Shown: positions 8,254 to 16,664 of the stretch, piece after piece | Position numbering within the stretch: position 1 is the stretch's first letter | Layout of the letters: each line of letters begins with the position of its first letter | DNA from: Lewinellaceae bacterium | GTDB taxonomy: Bacteria; Bacteroidota; Bacteroidia; Chitinophagales; Saprospiraceae | Assembly: GCA_020636135.1 (NCBI GenBank) | Contig: JACJYK010000003.1 | Coordinates: 62,001 to 126,000 of the forward strand | Direction of reading: 5' to 3' | Length of the DNA stretch: 64,000 nucleotides | Notes under the pieces: model-generated | Database searches by the model: none | The model's input: the letters and a program-made list of their open reading frames with translations, nothing else | What the model was told of the DNA's origin: nothing | Made by a program: the position numbers and the translations under genes

Positions 8254-8817
8254 ATGTACGAGAATATTAATTCGGTAATCAAAGAAGCGACTGAGCATTT
8301 TGACCGCAGTCTGGAACACCTCCAACGTGAATTGACCAAGATACGTACCGGGAAGGCAAACACCGCTATGCTCGAAGGTGTCCTGGTTGAATATTACGGG
8401 AGCCCGGTGCCGATCAACCAGGTAGCAAACATCACGGCCAGTGATTCGAAGACCATTACCATCCAGCCATGGGAGCGCAAAATCATAGCCGACATCGAGC
8501 GGTCCATTTTCGAAGCTAATCTGGGTGTCACGCCGCAGAACGATGGAGAGGTCATCCGTCTGACCATTCCTCCGCTTACCGAAGACCGTCGTAAAGACCT
8601 GGTCAAACAAGCCAAAGCCCTGGCTGAGGATACCCGGGTCGGAATCCGCACCGAGCGCCATAAAATATTGGACTTCGTGAAAAAAGAAGTAAAAAACGGC
8701 TATGCTGAAGACGCCGGGAAGCGCATGGAAGGCAAGGTGCAGGATCTGGTTAACGAATACAATGAGAAGGTCCAGCACATGGTTGATGTCAAAGAAAAGG
8801 ATATCATGACCATCTGA
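8254..8817 (+). CDS. frr: Ribosome recycling factor
   Basis: RRF works with EF-G to split the post-termination ribosome and free the mRNA. The 187-residue length and composition match the family. Conserved features seen: RELTKIRTGKANTAMLEGV near the N-terminus, YYGSPVPINQVANI, the domain II strand segment ITIQPWERKII, LTIPPLTEDRRKDLVKQA, and the C-terminal helix of the three-helix bundle ending in DVKEKDIMTI. The ATG at 8254 begins the canonical MYENI start. It is separated from the preceding gene by a terminator and converges on lpxH with a 5-bp gap. Confidence 0.96.
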   Translation: MYENINSVIKEATEHFDRSLEHLQRELTKIRTGKANTAMLEGVLVEYYGSPVPINQVANITASDSKTITIQPWERKIIADIERSIFEANLGVTPQNDGEVIRLTIPPLTEDRRKDLVKQAKALAEDTRVGIRTERHKILDFVKKEVKNGYAEDAGKRMEGKVQDLVNEYNEKVQHMVDVKEKDIMTI

Positions 8818-8822
8818 TGCGA

Positions 8823-9605
8823 TCAGGAATTTTCCGGATAAACCGTTCGCCTGTCCATCTCAAAAAACTCCAGTCGCAATTCTTTCCCATCGAAGACACC
8901 GTATGAATTGTGGTGCAGCCAGTCACCAAGATTGATGTATCGGGCCTGCCCACCCGGAATAACTGTGTCTATAGGTAGATGGCGGTGACCAAAAACATAA
9001 TAATCAACCGGATCAAGCTTTTGATATCCACAAGCATACTCGAAAAGCCATTCCCGCTCCAATCCATTGAATGCTTCCATTTGAACATTGGCTTTTCTGC
9101 TTTTTCCTGACCAGAACTGTGCCATCCGGATCCCTAAATTGGGGTGAATACGGGCAAAGCTCCATTGGGCTACCGGATTGGTAAATACCTTCTTGAGAAA
9201 CTTGTAGCCCCGATCATGGGGACCGAGACCATCACCGTGGCCGATAAGGAATGTTTTACCCTGGTGTATGGCCCGGATAGGCTGGTTCCGGTGAACGGCA
9301 ACCCCAATCTCTTCTTCCAGGTAACCGAACATCCAGAGATCGTGATTTCCGGTAAACACCGAGACCGGCATTCCACCATCCACCAATTCCGCCAGAGTCC
9401 CCAGTAACCGGGTATTTCCTTTGGGGATCACCTGATTGTACTCAAACCAAAAGTCAAAAAGGTCACCCACGAGGTAGAGGTGGGCGCAATCGGGTGCGAT
9501 GGAATGCAGCCATCGTACGATCTGTTTTTCCCGCTCCCGGGAAGTCAACCGGGCATCAATACCCAGGTGAAAATCGGATGCAAAATAGATTTGACTCGCC
9601 GGCAT
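8823..9605 (-). CDS. lpxH: UDP-2,3-diacylglucosamine diphosphatase
   Basis: LpxH hydrolyses UDP-2,3-diacylglucosamine to lipid X in lipid A synthesis at the inner face of the cytoplasmic membrane. The 260-residue product has the calcineurin-like metal-binding motifs in order: ASDFHLG (about 9-15), GDLFDFWFEYN (about 47-57), GNHDLWMFGYLEEE (about 80-95), GHGDGLG and GHRHLP (about 205-211). The FDFWFEY segment is typical of LpxH rather than of other metallophosphatases. The ATG at 9605 lies 13 nt from the inferred transcription start set by a TACTTTTG element at 9625-9632. It is divergent from the SDR gene. Confidence 0.9.
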   Translation of the reverse strand: MPASQIYFASDFHLGIDARLTSREREKQIVRWLHSIAPDCAHLYLVGDLFDFWFEYNQVIPKGNTRLLGTLAELVDGGMPVSVFTGNHDLWMFGYLEEEIGVAVHRNQPIRAIHQGKTFLIGHGDGLGPHDRGYKFLKKVFTNPVAQWSFARIHPNLGIRMAQFWSGKSRKANVQMEAFNGLEREWLFEYACGYQKLDPVDYYVFGHRHLPIDTVIPGGQARYINLGDWLHHNSYGVFDGKELRLEFFEMDRRTVYPENS

Positions 9606-9624
9606 GCATTTACTAACTTCCCTG

Positions 9625-9632
9625 CAAAAGTA
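9625..9632 (-). promoter_or_regulatory. Promoter -7 element of lpxH
   Basis: The minus strand reads TACTTTTG, an exact TAnnTTTG match, 20 bp upstream of the lpxH ATG. The implied start near 9618 gives a short leader of about 13 nt. No convincing -33 TTG is visible. Confidence 0.5.
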
Positions 9633-9655
9633 GATAATCTGCTATTTATCACCAT

Positions 9656-10462
9656 ATGGAGAAGCTATCGCACCAGTCGGAACTTCCACTGACCGGCAAG
9701 AATGCACTGGTCGGAGGAAGCAGTAAAGGTATTGGCAGAGCTTGCGCCCATGAGCTTGCCAGGCTTGGCGCCCGGGTTATTCTCGTATCCCGCAGTTCGG
9801 ATTTGCTGCAGAATGTTTTGAATACGCTGGATCGACCGGTTAATCAGGAACACCAGTATCTGGTTGCCAATTATGATAATCCGCAGGGATTGGTCACCAA
9901 AGTCCAGGATATCCTTCAGCTCATGGCTATTCACATCCTGATCAATAACACCGGCGGGCCGGCTTCCGGCAAGATCGTCGAGGCTAAAGCTGACGCCTTT
10001 CGCAATGCTTTTGATCGGCACCTCATTTGCAATCACCTGTTAACACAGGCAGTGCTTCCGGGCATGCAGCAGGCAGGTTATGGCCGCATCATCAACATCA
10101 TTTCCACGTCCGTCAAACAACCGCTGGAAAATCTCGGTGTATCCAATACCATCCGTGGGGCCGTGGCTAACTGGGCCAAAACATTAGCCAGCGAGGTCGC
10201 TGCCGCGGGGATTACGGTTAACAATGTATTACCAGGCATGACTTATACCTCCCGGCTCGAAGAGCTCATCAACATCCTGGCCAGCCAGCGGGGAATAACT
10301 GCGGAGGAAGTGGAGCAAACCATGATACGCGAGATACCAACCGGGCGATTTGGAGAACCAAGGGAGATTGCCGCAGTCGTCGGATTTTTGGCGTCTCCGG
10401 CGGCATCCTATGTCAACGGCATTAATTTGCCAGTCGACGGTGGTCGCACCAAATCATTGTGA
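9656..10462 (+). CDS. SDR-family oxidoreductase with non-canonical active site
   Basis: A 268-residue short-chain dehydrogenase/reductase of the FabG-like type. The cofactor-binding motif is GGSSKGIG (about 21-28), followed by NNTGG (about 97-101), and the catalytic Ser region is IINIIST. Where classical SDRs carry YxxxK, this protein reads SNTIRGAV, so both Tyr and Lys are replaced. A subfamily with SNxxR at this position exists among bacterial SDRs, and its chemistry may differ. The C-terminus with SYVNGINLPVDGG is ordinary. The next gene starts by a TGATG overlap, so the two are translated together. Substrate unknown. Confidence 0.88.
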   Translation: MEKLSHQSELPLTGKNALVGGSSKGIGRACAHELARLGARVILVSRSSDLLQNVLNTLDRPVNQEHQYLVANYDNPQGLVTKVQDILQLMAIHILINNTGGPASGKIVEAKADAFRNAFDRHLICNHLLTQAVLPGMQQAGYGRIINIISTSVKQPLENLGVSNTIRGAVANWAKTLASEVAAAGITVNNVLPGMTYTSRLEELINILASQRGITAEEVEQTMIREIPTGRFGEPREIAAVVGFLASPAASYVNGINLPVDGGRTKSL

Positions 10463-10968
10463 TGAATGAATTTGAGAACTTATCCGATCTCCACCGGGAG
10501 TATACCTACCGGCTGCAGAACACCCTGGAGTCCATCCCATCGGAACTGATCGTGATAACCCCGGAATCAGGATGGTCCTTTTATCAGATCTTTGATCATA
10601 TCGTACAGGTGGAGTCCAGGATATTCGGTTTCATCACTTCCGGCAAAAAGCAGGAGCCAAAACTGAACTGGGAGACCAGACGCCTGCACAAGGCCATGAC
10701 AAACCGTTCGTATAAAGTCAGCTCACCCGAACCATTCCTGCCAAAATCGCGCGAAAGCTGGTCCGAATTGTATGAAAAATGGCAATCGATGCGCAGCCAG
10801 CTTGAACATCGGATATCCGTGGGTTCCATATACTTTGACGATGAGGAAATGCTTCATCCGATATTGGGGAGCCTGACCCGAATGGACTGGTTCTATGTGT
10901 TTTATTTCCATGGTGAAAGGCACCGTCTGCAGATGGAAGAATTAATGGAGCGTCTTGCCAGTGCCTAG
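10462..10968 (+). CDS. DinB-like (DinB_2) family protein
   Basis: A 168-residue protein with the DinB/YfiT four-helix fold signature: a first metal-ligand His in FDHIVQVE (about 47) and the C-terminal pair in FHGERHRLQ (about 148-153), the usual three-His metal site. Members include thiol-dependent S-transferases (bacillithiol- or mycothiol-type), but many are uncharacterised and I cannot assign a substrate. The ATG at 10462 overlaps the SDR stop codon by one base (TGATG); a GTG three bases earlier is also possible. The 3' end overlaps the convergent AMP nucleosidase gene by 4 bp. Confidence 0.82.
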   Translation: MNEFENLSDLHREYTYRLQNTLESIPSELIVITPESGWSFYQIFDHIVQVESRIFGFITSGKKQEPKLNWETRRLHKAMTNRSYKVSSPEPFLPKSRESWSELYEKWQSMRSQLEHRISVGSIYFDDEEMLHPILGSLTRMDWFYVFYFHGERHRLQMEELMERLASA

Positions 10969-11738
10969 AATTTCAGATGCCGGACCGTTTGGGCATTGTT
11001 GATCAGCTGATGCAGTGAATCAATCCCGATATTCAGATGGCGTTCTGCAAAATTGGCGGTGACCCGCTGATCACTAATATCGGTCTTCACACCATCCGGC
11101 GTCATGGGCAGGTCGGAAATGAGCAGCAGGGCACCGGTCGGTATCTTATTGTAAAATCCAACCGAGAAGATGGTGGCCGTCTCCATATCGATCGCCAGAC
11201 AGCGCATCCTGCGCAGATAATCTTTGAACTCCTGAATGTGCTCCCACACCCTGCGGTTCGTGGTGTAAACTGTTCCGGTCCAATAGTCCTGAGCGTAGTC
11301 CCGGATCGTGGTGCTGATCGCTTTTTGCAGGGCGAATGCAGGTAACGCCGGGACTTCTGCCGGAAAATAGTCATTGGAAGTACCTTCCCCGCGGATGGCT
11401 GCAATGGGCAGGATCAAGTCGCCAACCGCATTTTTGTCGGTACGCAATCCTCCGCATTTCCCTAAAAAAAGACAGGCTTTGGGTGATATCGCCGCCAGCA
11501 GATCCATTATCGTCGCCGCATTGGGGCTTCCCATACCAAAGTTGATGATCGTGATGCCGCCATGGGTTGCATTGGGCATCGGTTTATCCGCTCCAATGAC
11601 CGGCACATCAAACTGATGGGCAAAGAGCTCCACGTAAGATTGAAAATTGACGAGCAAAATATACTTTCCAAATGCTTCCAGGGTCAAGCCGGTGTAACGT
11701 GGCAGCCAATTGTTAATGATCTCTTCTTTTGTTTTCAT
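10965..11738 (-). CDS. amn: AMP nucleosidase
   Basis: This enzyme splits AMP into adenine and ribose 5-phosphate and belongs to the purine phosphorylase/nucleosidase superfamily. The product is 257 residues, the short form found in Bacteroidota, lacking the N-terminal domain of the E. coli enzyme. Seen are FGMGSPNAATIMDLL (about 69-83) and FLGKCGGL (about 91-98), the phosphate/ribose-binding segments, DMETATIFSVGF (about 182-193), which holds the ribose-binding Met-Glu pair, and LLLISDLPMTPDGVKT with the base-binding Asp. It stands alone, divergent from the epimerase gene with 41 bp between them. Confidence 0.9.
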   Translation of the reverse strand: MKTKEEIINNWLPRYTGLTLEAFGKYILLVNFQSYVELFAHQFDVPVIGADKPMPNATHGGITIINFGMGSPNAATIMDLLAAISPKACLFLGKCGGLRTDKNAVGDLILPIAAIRGEGTSNDYFPAEVPALPAFALQKAISTTIRDYAQDYWTGTVYTTNRRVWEHIQEFKDYLRRMRCLAIDMETATIFSVGFYNKIPTGALLLISDLPMTPDGVKTDISDQRVTANFAERHLNIGIDSLHQLINNAQTVRHLKF

Positions 11739-11779
11739 GGCCCATTTTAAAGCACGAAATTAGCTAAAAAACATCCCTT

Positions 11780-12184
11780 ATGTTAACATTAGATCACGTG
11801 GGGATTGCCGTGGAAGACTTGGAAACAGCAATTTCAATGTATGAGGACCTGCTTGGCCAGCCACCGGTACACCGCGAAATAGTAGAGTCACAAATGGTGG
11901 AGGTAGCTTTCTTTCAGACCGGTGCAACACAGATCGAACTGATCGCGAGCAGAGACCCAAGCAGCGCCATCGCCCGTTTTCTGGACCGCAAGGGACCCGG
12001 CATCCACCACATGGCTTACAAAGTCGCCAGAATCCAAATTGCCATGCGTTACATGGTGGAAAAGGGATACGAGCTCATCGACCAGACGCCCCGCCTGGGT
12101 GCGCAAAACAAACTGATTTGTTTCCTCCATCCCCGGTCAACCCAGGGCGTGCTTATCGAACTTTGCCAGCATCAAAAGGCCTGA
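11780..12184 (+). CDS. mce: Methylmalonyl-CoA epimerase
   Basis: The enzyme interconverts (2R)- and (2S)-methylmalonyl-CoA, linking propionyl-CoA metabolism to succinyl-CoA through the B12-dependent mutase. The 134-residue product has the vicinal oxygen chelate fold: metal ligands in LDHVGIAVEDL (His5), a Glu in the second repeat, GIHHMAYKV (about 74-82), and the C-terminal VLIELCQ (Glu ligand). The family's usual length is 130-150. No mutase gene is in the window. TauE/SafE follows after about 47 bp. Confidence 0.9.
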   Translation: MLTLDHVGIAVEDLETAISMYEDLLGQPPVHREIVESQMVEVAFFQTGATQIELIASRDPSSAIARFLDRKGPGIHHMAYKVARIQIAMRYMVEKGYELIDQTPRLGAQNKLICFLHPRSTQGVLIELCQHQKA

Positions 12185-12231
12185 TGGAATATTTTATCCT
12201 GCTTTTTCAATAGCAATTATCAACTTTGAGG

Positions 12232-13002
12232 ATGCAAATGGATTGGCTGCAAATCACCATCGCAATCATTGGCGGTTTATTTGCCGGAATCATCAATACC
12301 CTGGCCGGCAATGGATCAGCCATCACGCTGACTATTCTGACAGAAGTACTGGGTCTTCCGGGTAATGTGGCCAATGGAACCAACCGCATCGGTATTCTGG
12401 CGCAGGGAATGGCCAGTGTTCGATTTTTCTGGAAGCACAACCAACATGCCATCCATCGCGCGCGCTGGTGGATCCTGATCATCTTTATCGGGGCTATGGT
12501 GGGCGTTTGGGTTGCCACTGCCGTCAGCAACGCCGTTTTCAAACAAATTTTCTCCTATCTGATGATCGGTATGCTGGTGGTTACTCTCATCAATCCCAAG
12601 CGGTGGTTGCGCACTTCCGATCTGGAATGGAAAATGCCCTGGGTCCTTTCCATACCCATCTTTTTTATCCTGGGATTCTACGGAGGCTTTATCCAAATGG
12701 GCATGGGTGTGTTTTTTCTGGCCGTCATGGTCCTGGTAGCCCGTTACGATCTCATTGATTCCAATGCCATCAAAAATGTAGTCGTGGTCCTGTACACTGC
12801 CGTGGTCCTGGTCATTTTTCACCTGAAAGGACTGGTTGACTGGCCGGTGGGACTGGTCATTGCCATCGGGCAGGCAAGTGGTGGATGGCTGGCAGCGCGT
12901 TTTGCCACGCGGATCCCTGCTGCTAACCGCTGGGCCTACTGGCTACTCATCGCCGTCGTCGTACTTTCCATTTTCAAGCTCTTCGGTTGGTGGCCATTTT
13001 AA
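12232..13002 (+). CDS. TauE/SafE-family sulfite exporter-like permease
   Basis: A membrane protein of about 256 residues with roughly eight hydrophobic helices and little else. It belongs to the TauE/SafE family (former DUF81), whose members export sulfite, sulfoacetate or other organosulfur anions, although most are uncharacterised. The N-terminal signature GGLFAGIINTLAGNGSAIT and the second-half repeat FFILGFYGGFIQMGMGV reflect the family's internal duplication. The start is set at ATG 12232; an in-frame TTG lies two codons upstream and a further ATG at 12238. No sulfur-metabolism genes are adjacent, so the substrate is open. Confidence 0.9.
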   Translation: MQMDWLQITIAIIGGLFAGIINTLAGNGSAITLTILTEVLGLPGNVANGTNRIGILAQGMASVRFFWKHNQHAIHRARWWILIIFIGAMVGVWVATAVSNAVFKQIFSYLMIGMLVVTLINPKRWLRTSDLEWKMPWVLSIPIFFILGFYGGFIQMGMGVFFLAVMVLVARYDLIDSNAIKNVVVVLYTAVVLVIFHLKGLVDWPVGLVIAIGQASGGWLAARFATRIPAANRWAYWLLIAVVVLSIFKLFGWWPF

Positions 13003-13074
13003 TCCGGAGCCTGATCGGATTGCACATCGTTTAAATCGGAAAAAGATACCTGAAATGATGAAAATTGATTGACC

Positions 13075-13953
13075 ATGTTTAAGACCTTCGAACCAGGCCC
13101 CACACCTCAGCGTGATTTTTACCAATACCTGATCGGTTGTGTCGGTCCCCGTCCTATCGCGTTTGTGAGCACCATCAACCAGGAAGGAGTGCCGAATCTG
13201 GCGCCCTACAGCTTTTTTAATGCCTTCAGCAGCAATCCACCCATGGTGGTATTTTCTTCCGGACTGCGCGGTAAGGACAGTTCAGCGAAGGATACGCTGA
13301 ACAATGTTCACCTGAATGGGGAAGTGGTCATCAATATGGTCAATTACGCCATTGTGCAGCAGATGGCCATAGCCAGTGTGGAATTTCCACCTGAAGTGGA
13401 TGAATTTGTAAAATCCGGCCTGACGCCTCTGGAGAGTACTTGGGTCAAACCATACCGGGTTGCTGAATCACCTGCTTCCCTGGAATGCCGCGTGCAGGAA
13501 ATCATACCACTGGGAAATGCCGGTGGGGCCGGACATTTGGTTATTTGCCTGGTTCTGGGGATCCATATCCGCGAAGATGTCATTGACGAAAATCACCGTA
13601 TCGATCCGCATAAAATGGATTTGATGGGCCGTCTGGGTCGCAGCTACTATGTTCGTGCCAGCGGTCAGGCTGTGCATACGATCGTCCAGCCTATCCTTGA
13701 GCAGGTCGTCGGTTTTGATGCCATACCGGCAGAATACCGCAACAGCTCTGTTCTCACAGGAAGCGACCTGGCACATTTTGCAGGCCTTTCATACCTTCCG
13801 GCATCGAAGGATATCGGGGAACATGTTCACGGGGACATGACCTGGCAGCAACTGCGGCAAGAGGCTGAACGGAGTGAAGAGCTCCACCGTTACCTGCAGC
13901 ATCTGGTCCATACCGGCCGGACAGACCATGCCTGGCATCTGATGTTTGGGTAG
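13075..13953 (+). CDS. Flavin reductase-like FMN-binding protein
   Basis: A 292-residue cytoplasmic protein of the flavin reductase-like (FMN-binding split barrel) family. The family signature is GPRPIAFVSTINQEG followed by NLAPYSFFNAFSSNPP (about 20-50), which forms the FMN-binding barrel edge, and GEVVINMVNY. The C-terminal 100 residues extend beyond the barrel, as in a longer clade common in Bacteroidota. Such proteins may act as oxygenase reductase partners, but no oxygenase is adjacent. The start is ATG 13075, since the TTG two codons earlier is less likely. It converges on the flippase-like gene. Confidence 0.86.
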   Translation: MFKTFEPGPTPQRDFYQYLIGCVGPRPIAFVSTINQEGVPNLAPYSFFNAFSSNPPMVVFSSGLRGKDSSAKDTLNNVHLNGEVVINMVNYAIVQQMAIASVEFPPEVDEFVKSGLTPLESTWVKPYRVAESPASLECRVQEIIPLGNAGGAGHLVICLVLGIHIREDVIDENHRIDPHKMDLMGRLGRSYYVRASGQAVHTIVQPILEQVVGFDAIPAEYRNSSVLTGSDLAHFAGLSYLPASKDIGEHVHGDMTWQQLRQEAERSEELHRYLQHLVHTGRTDHAWHLMFG

Positions 13954-13962
13954 GCTGATGCT

Positions 13963-15075
13963 TTATTGTTCCTGATGCTGTTCGAGTTTTTCGATCCTCC
14001 TTCGATTGATCACTTTACGGATCCAGTTCGGAATAATGATCACGCCTGCCAGCAGGTAAGAATAATAAGCCATAGCCCGCCAGATCAATGCAACAATCAG
14101 GGAGATGCCTCTTGGTACATAATCGCTGAGAAAGCCACCAAATACAAATTCGGCAAATCCCGCGCCTCCCGGAGTGGGGCTGAATGCCATAATGACAAAC
14201 ATCGCTTCCAAGCGGGCGTATAAGGCGAATTGAGCCATAAAATGCATGTCGGTAGTGGGTACAATAGCAATGATCAACGCATTCAATAAAAGAAATCGCA
14301 TGGACCAGGCGATCGCTGTACTGGCAAATGCCGTGAAGTGAAAATACAACCCGCGGTTTTTCAGTTCCCTGGAAGAAACGACAAAATCACGGCCCAGTTC
14401 TGCTGCCCGCTTTCTAAACCGGCGCAGCCAACGGAAGCGTGTCACCCAGCGCAGCAGTACGGCGGTTTTGTCCGGCCGGATGAACAAACCGTAAAAAAAG
14501 AAAAAGCCGTAAGTGGCCATGAACAGGTAAGAGGCCAAAAAGGTAAAGAACCAGCCATCCAGGTCGCTCCATCCATGGAGATTGGGCCGGATCATATTGG
14601 AACCAAAGAGCAGGTAAAGAAAGATCAGGGTAAAAATAAAGAATGCGGTATCCAGGACGATGGTGTACAGGACGATGGCGGTCACCTTGGCGGTTTTAAG
14701 TTTTTCCTGGGCCAGCACAAATAAGGCTACTGCAGAGCCTCCGATGCTGGTTGGGGAGACTGCACTGGAAAATTCCCAGATAAATATCAGCTCAATGGAT
14801 TTCATCCAGCTAAAAGCCCCTCCGGCCAGCGTATGCAGTCGCCAGGCGTAGGCTAAATGCCTGATAACCAAAATGATGGCGGCTATGCTGATCCAAAAAA
14901 GCGTGTGCTGATTCCAGTCGATCTTCTTAAAATCCTCCGGATTAAATTTTTGCCAGAAGAGGTATCCAACGACCAGCAGCCCCAGCAGGATGGGTAAAAT
15001 GATCCGCGAAGAACGGATGGAGCGCAACACCTCATGTTCTTCTTCGGGTTTAATATCTTGGTAGTGGTCTTCCAA
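13963..15075 (-). CDS. Lysylphosphatidylglycerol synthase TM region/UPF0104 family membrane protein
   Basis: A 370-residue polytopic protein with a basic/acidic cytoplasmic N-terminus and about eight helices, matching the UPF0104/LPG synthase transmembrane domain family. The signature FSPTPGGAGFAEFVF (about 300-314) is the conserved loop of this family, and SSAVSPTSIGGSAVALFVL the paired one. The aminoacyl-transferase domain of MprF is absent, so it is a stand-alone flippase-like membrane domain of unknown substrate. The start codon is TTG at 15075 (TTGGAAGAC); no ATG or GTG is available in frame nearby, because the next Met lies inside the membrane region. Confidence 0.87.
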   Translation of the reverse strand: MEDHYQDIKPEEEHEVLRSIRSSRIILPILLGLLVVGYLFWQKFNPEDFKKIDWNQHTLFWISIAAIILVIRHLAYAWRLHTLAGGAFSWMKSIELIFIWEFSSAVSPTSIGGSAVALFVLAQEKLKTAKVTAIVLYTIVLDTAFFIFTLIFLYLLFGSNMIRPNLHGWSDLDGWFFTFLASYLFMATYGFFFFYGLFIRPDKTAVLLRWVTRFRWLRRFRKRAAELGRDFVVSSRELKNRGLYFHFTAFASTAIAWSMRFLLLNALIIAIVPTTDMHFMAQFALYARLEAMFVIMAFSPTPGGAGFAEFVFGGFLSDYVPRGISLIVALIWRAMAYYSYLLAGVIIIPNWIRKVINRRRIEKLEQHQEQ

Positions 15076-15161
15076 AAAGGTAAATTATAGCACAAAGTTG
15101 AAGAAAAATAGGAAGTTCGATTCTGGTAACTTACGGATTTAAAACAAGTTAATCTTTGTCT

Positions 15162-15413
15162 ATGAATTTGCTGTATACCTTAATTGTTGGAGCAATTGCC
15201 GGCTGGTTGGCTGGTTATTTGATCAAGGGCCGTGGTTTTGGTTTGGTGGGAAACATCATCGTGGGCATCATCGGCGGACTGATCGGCGGGTTTATCTTTA
15301 GCATCGTGCCTATTCTTGGCCGGGGCTATGGTTTTTTGGGTTCGCTGATCACTTCCATGATGGGTGCCGTCATCCTGATCTATGCGGTCGGATGGTGGAA
15401 AAACCGGAAATAA
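15162..15413 (+). CDS. GlsB/YeaQ/YmgE-family stress-response membrane protein
   Basis: An 83-residue, glycine-rich, very hydrophobic protein with three helices: LLYTLIVGAIAGWLAGYLI, then LVGNIIVGIIGGLIGGFIF, and a third near the C-terminus. This is the transglycosylase-associated/GlsB family, small inner-membrane proteins induced by stress in several bacteria, with no known biochemical function. The start is ATG 15162 and not the upstream in-frame TTG. Its last codons (KNRK) share 11 bases in inverted orientation with the end of convergent rfbA. Confidence 0.9.
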   Translation: MNLLYTLIVGAIAGWLAGYLIKGRGFGLVGNIIVGIIGGLIGGFIFSIVPILGRGYGFLGSLITSMMGAVILIYAVGWWKNRK

Positions 15414-15456
15414 AATCCCCATTCCATCCACCTTTGACTGGTCAGTATTTCCGGTT
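15402..15456. repeat. Inverted repeat joining the ends of two convergent genes
   Basis: AACCGGAAATA at 15402-15412 is the exact reverse complement of TATTTCCGGTT at 15446-15456. Each arm is the 3' coding end of one gene (GlsB-like and rfbA), so both mRNAs end in nearly the same codons. The 33-bp spacer and lack of T run argue against a standard terminator. It could still form a shared end structure or arise by chance. Confidence 0.45.
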
Positions 15457-16311
15457 GAGTACCCGTAGCAGATACTCTCCATATCCGCTCTTCAGGTATC
15501 GCTCACCGAGGATCTGCATCTGTTGGGCATCAATGAAGCCGCGGTGGTAGGCTATTTCTTCAATGCATCCGATTTTTAATCCCTGCCTTTCTTCAATGAC
15601 CTGGATGAATTGTCCAGCCTGCATCAATGAATGGTGTGTACCCGTATCCAGCCAGGCAAAACCACGGCCCATGACAGCCACTTTCAATTTTCCCTGTGCC
15701 AGATAAGCCCGGTTCACATCGGTAATTTCATACTCACCCCGGGGGCTGGGCTTAAGATTTCGGGCTATTTCAATGACGGAGTTGTCGTAAAAATAAAGGC
15801 CCGGAACAGCAAAATTGGATTTCGGTTCTGTGGGTTTTTCTTCAATGGAAAGGGCATTGAACTGGGCATCGAATTCGACCACCCCATATCGCTCCGGGTC
15901 TGCAACCTGATAGGCGAAAACGACCCCGCCAACTGGATCCTGGCAACTAAGGAGCAATTTGTCCATGCCATTCCCGTAGAAAATGTTGTCGCCCAGGATG
16001 AGGGCTACTTTATCATCGCCGATGAAATCTGCACCCAAAACAAAAGCCTGAGCCAGTCCATTGGGTACCTTTTGTTCCTTATAGGCGATAGTGCAGCCTA
16101 TGTCCGAACCATCTTTCAGCAGTCGTTGAAAATTAGGGAGGTCTTCGGGTGTGGAAATGATCAGGATCTCACGGATACCCGCCATCATCAGGATCGAGAG
16201 CGGATAATAGATCATCGGTTTGTCGTAAACCGGCAACAATTGCTTGCTCGTCACCAATGTCAGGGGGTACAAACGCGTGCCCAGTCCTCCTGCTAAAATG
16301 ATCCCTTTCAT
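15442..16311 (-). CDS. rfbA: Glucose-1-phosphate thymidylyltransferase
   Basis: RfbA (RmlA) makes dTDP-glucose from dTTP and glucose 1-phosphate, the first step toward dTDP-rhamnose and related cell-surface sugars. The 289-residue product starts MKGIILAGGLGTRLYPLT, the nucleotide-binding signature, then DKPMIYYPLSILM; GDNIFYG (about 108-114) carries the metal-binding Asp, and EKPTEPKSNFAVPGLYFYD follows. The usual length is 285-295. It is the last gene of a minus-strand cluster, overlapping the upstream small gene by 4 bp (ATGA). The other rfb genes are not in this window. Confidence 0.95.
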   Translation of the reverse strand: MKGIILAGGLGTRLYPLTLVTSKQLLPVYDKPMIYYPLSILMMAGIREILIISTPEDLPNFQRLLKDGSDIGCTIAYKEQKVPNGLAQAFVLGADFIGDDKVALILGDNIFYGNGMDKLLLSCQDPVGGVVFAYQVADPERYGVVEFDAQFNALSIEEKPTEPKSNFAVPGLYFYDNSVIEIARNLKPSPRGEYEITDVNRAYLAQGKLKVAVMGRGFAWLDTGTHHSLMQAGQFIQVIEERQGLKIGCIEEIAYHRGFIDAQQMQILGERYLKSGYGEYLLRVLNRKY

Positions 16312-16664
16312 TCCTGGTGTTTATAGGGTAAAAATAGAAACTCCGCCTGATTAGGCCCGATGTAAAATATGCAGATATGGTTTTCAGGGTCTTTATAAAC
16401 CTGGATAAAAGCATCGACTTTTTCCATTTGGATCACCTGCTTGGTCACCAGCTCCTCCAGGGTGCTGACGTGAATATTTAATGGTCCCCCAGATTCTTCC
16501 CGGTCGATGAGGGGTATGCCCAGGTCCACGGGCGATATCGACACGATCATGATGGGATATTTGGAGATCTCCTGTTCCAGCACGGCATTAACAGCCCGGT
16601 CCATGATGGAATGATACGGGAATAACTCCTCCCGGATCTGTTTATATTTTTTAGTTTCTTTCAT
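16308..16664 (-). CDS. Conserved hypothetical protein between rlmD and rfbA
   Basis: I do not recognise this 118-residue soluble protein. It has no signal peptide or membrane segment. The sequence alternates helix-forming charged segments (KKYKQIREELFPYH) with strands (YPIMIVSISPVDLGIPL, HICIFYIGPNQAEFLFLP). Both ends overlap neighbours by 4 bp (ATGA), with rlmD upstream and rfbA downstream, so it is translationally coupled to both. This makes it a real gene although no motif points to a function. Confidence 0.8.
   Translation of the reverse strand: MKETKKYKQIREELFPYHSIMDRAVNAVLEQEISKYPIMIVSISPVDLGIPLIDREESGGPLNIHVSTLEELVTKQVIQMEKVDAFIQVYKDPENHICIFYIGPNQAEFLFLPYKHQE

Noticed and set aside
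15631..16296. 221-codon plus-strand ORF
   Set aside because: Antisense to rfbA, which has clear motifs throughout.
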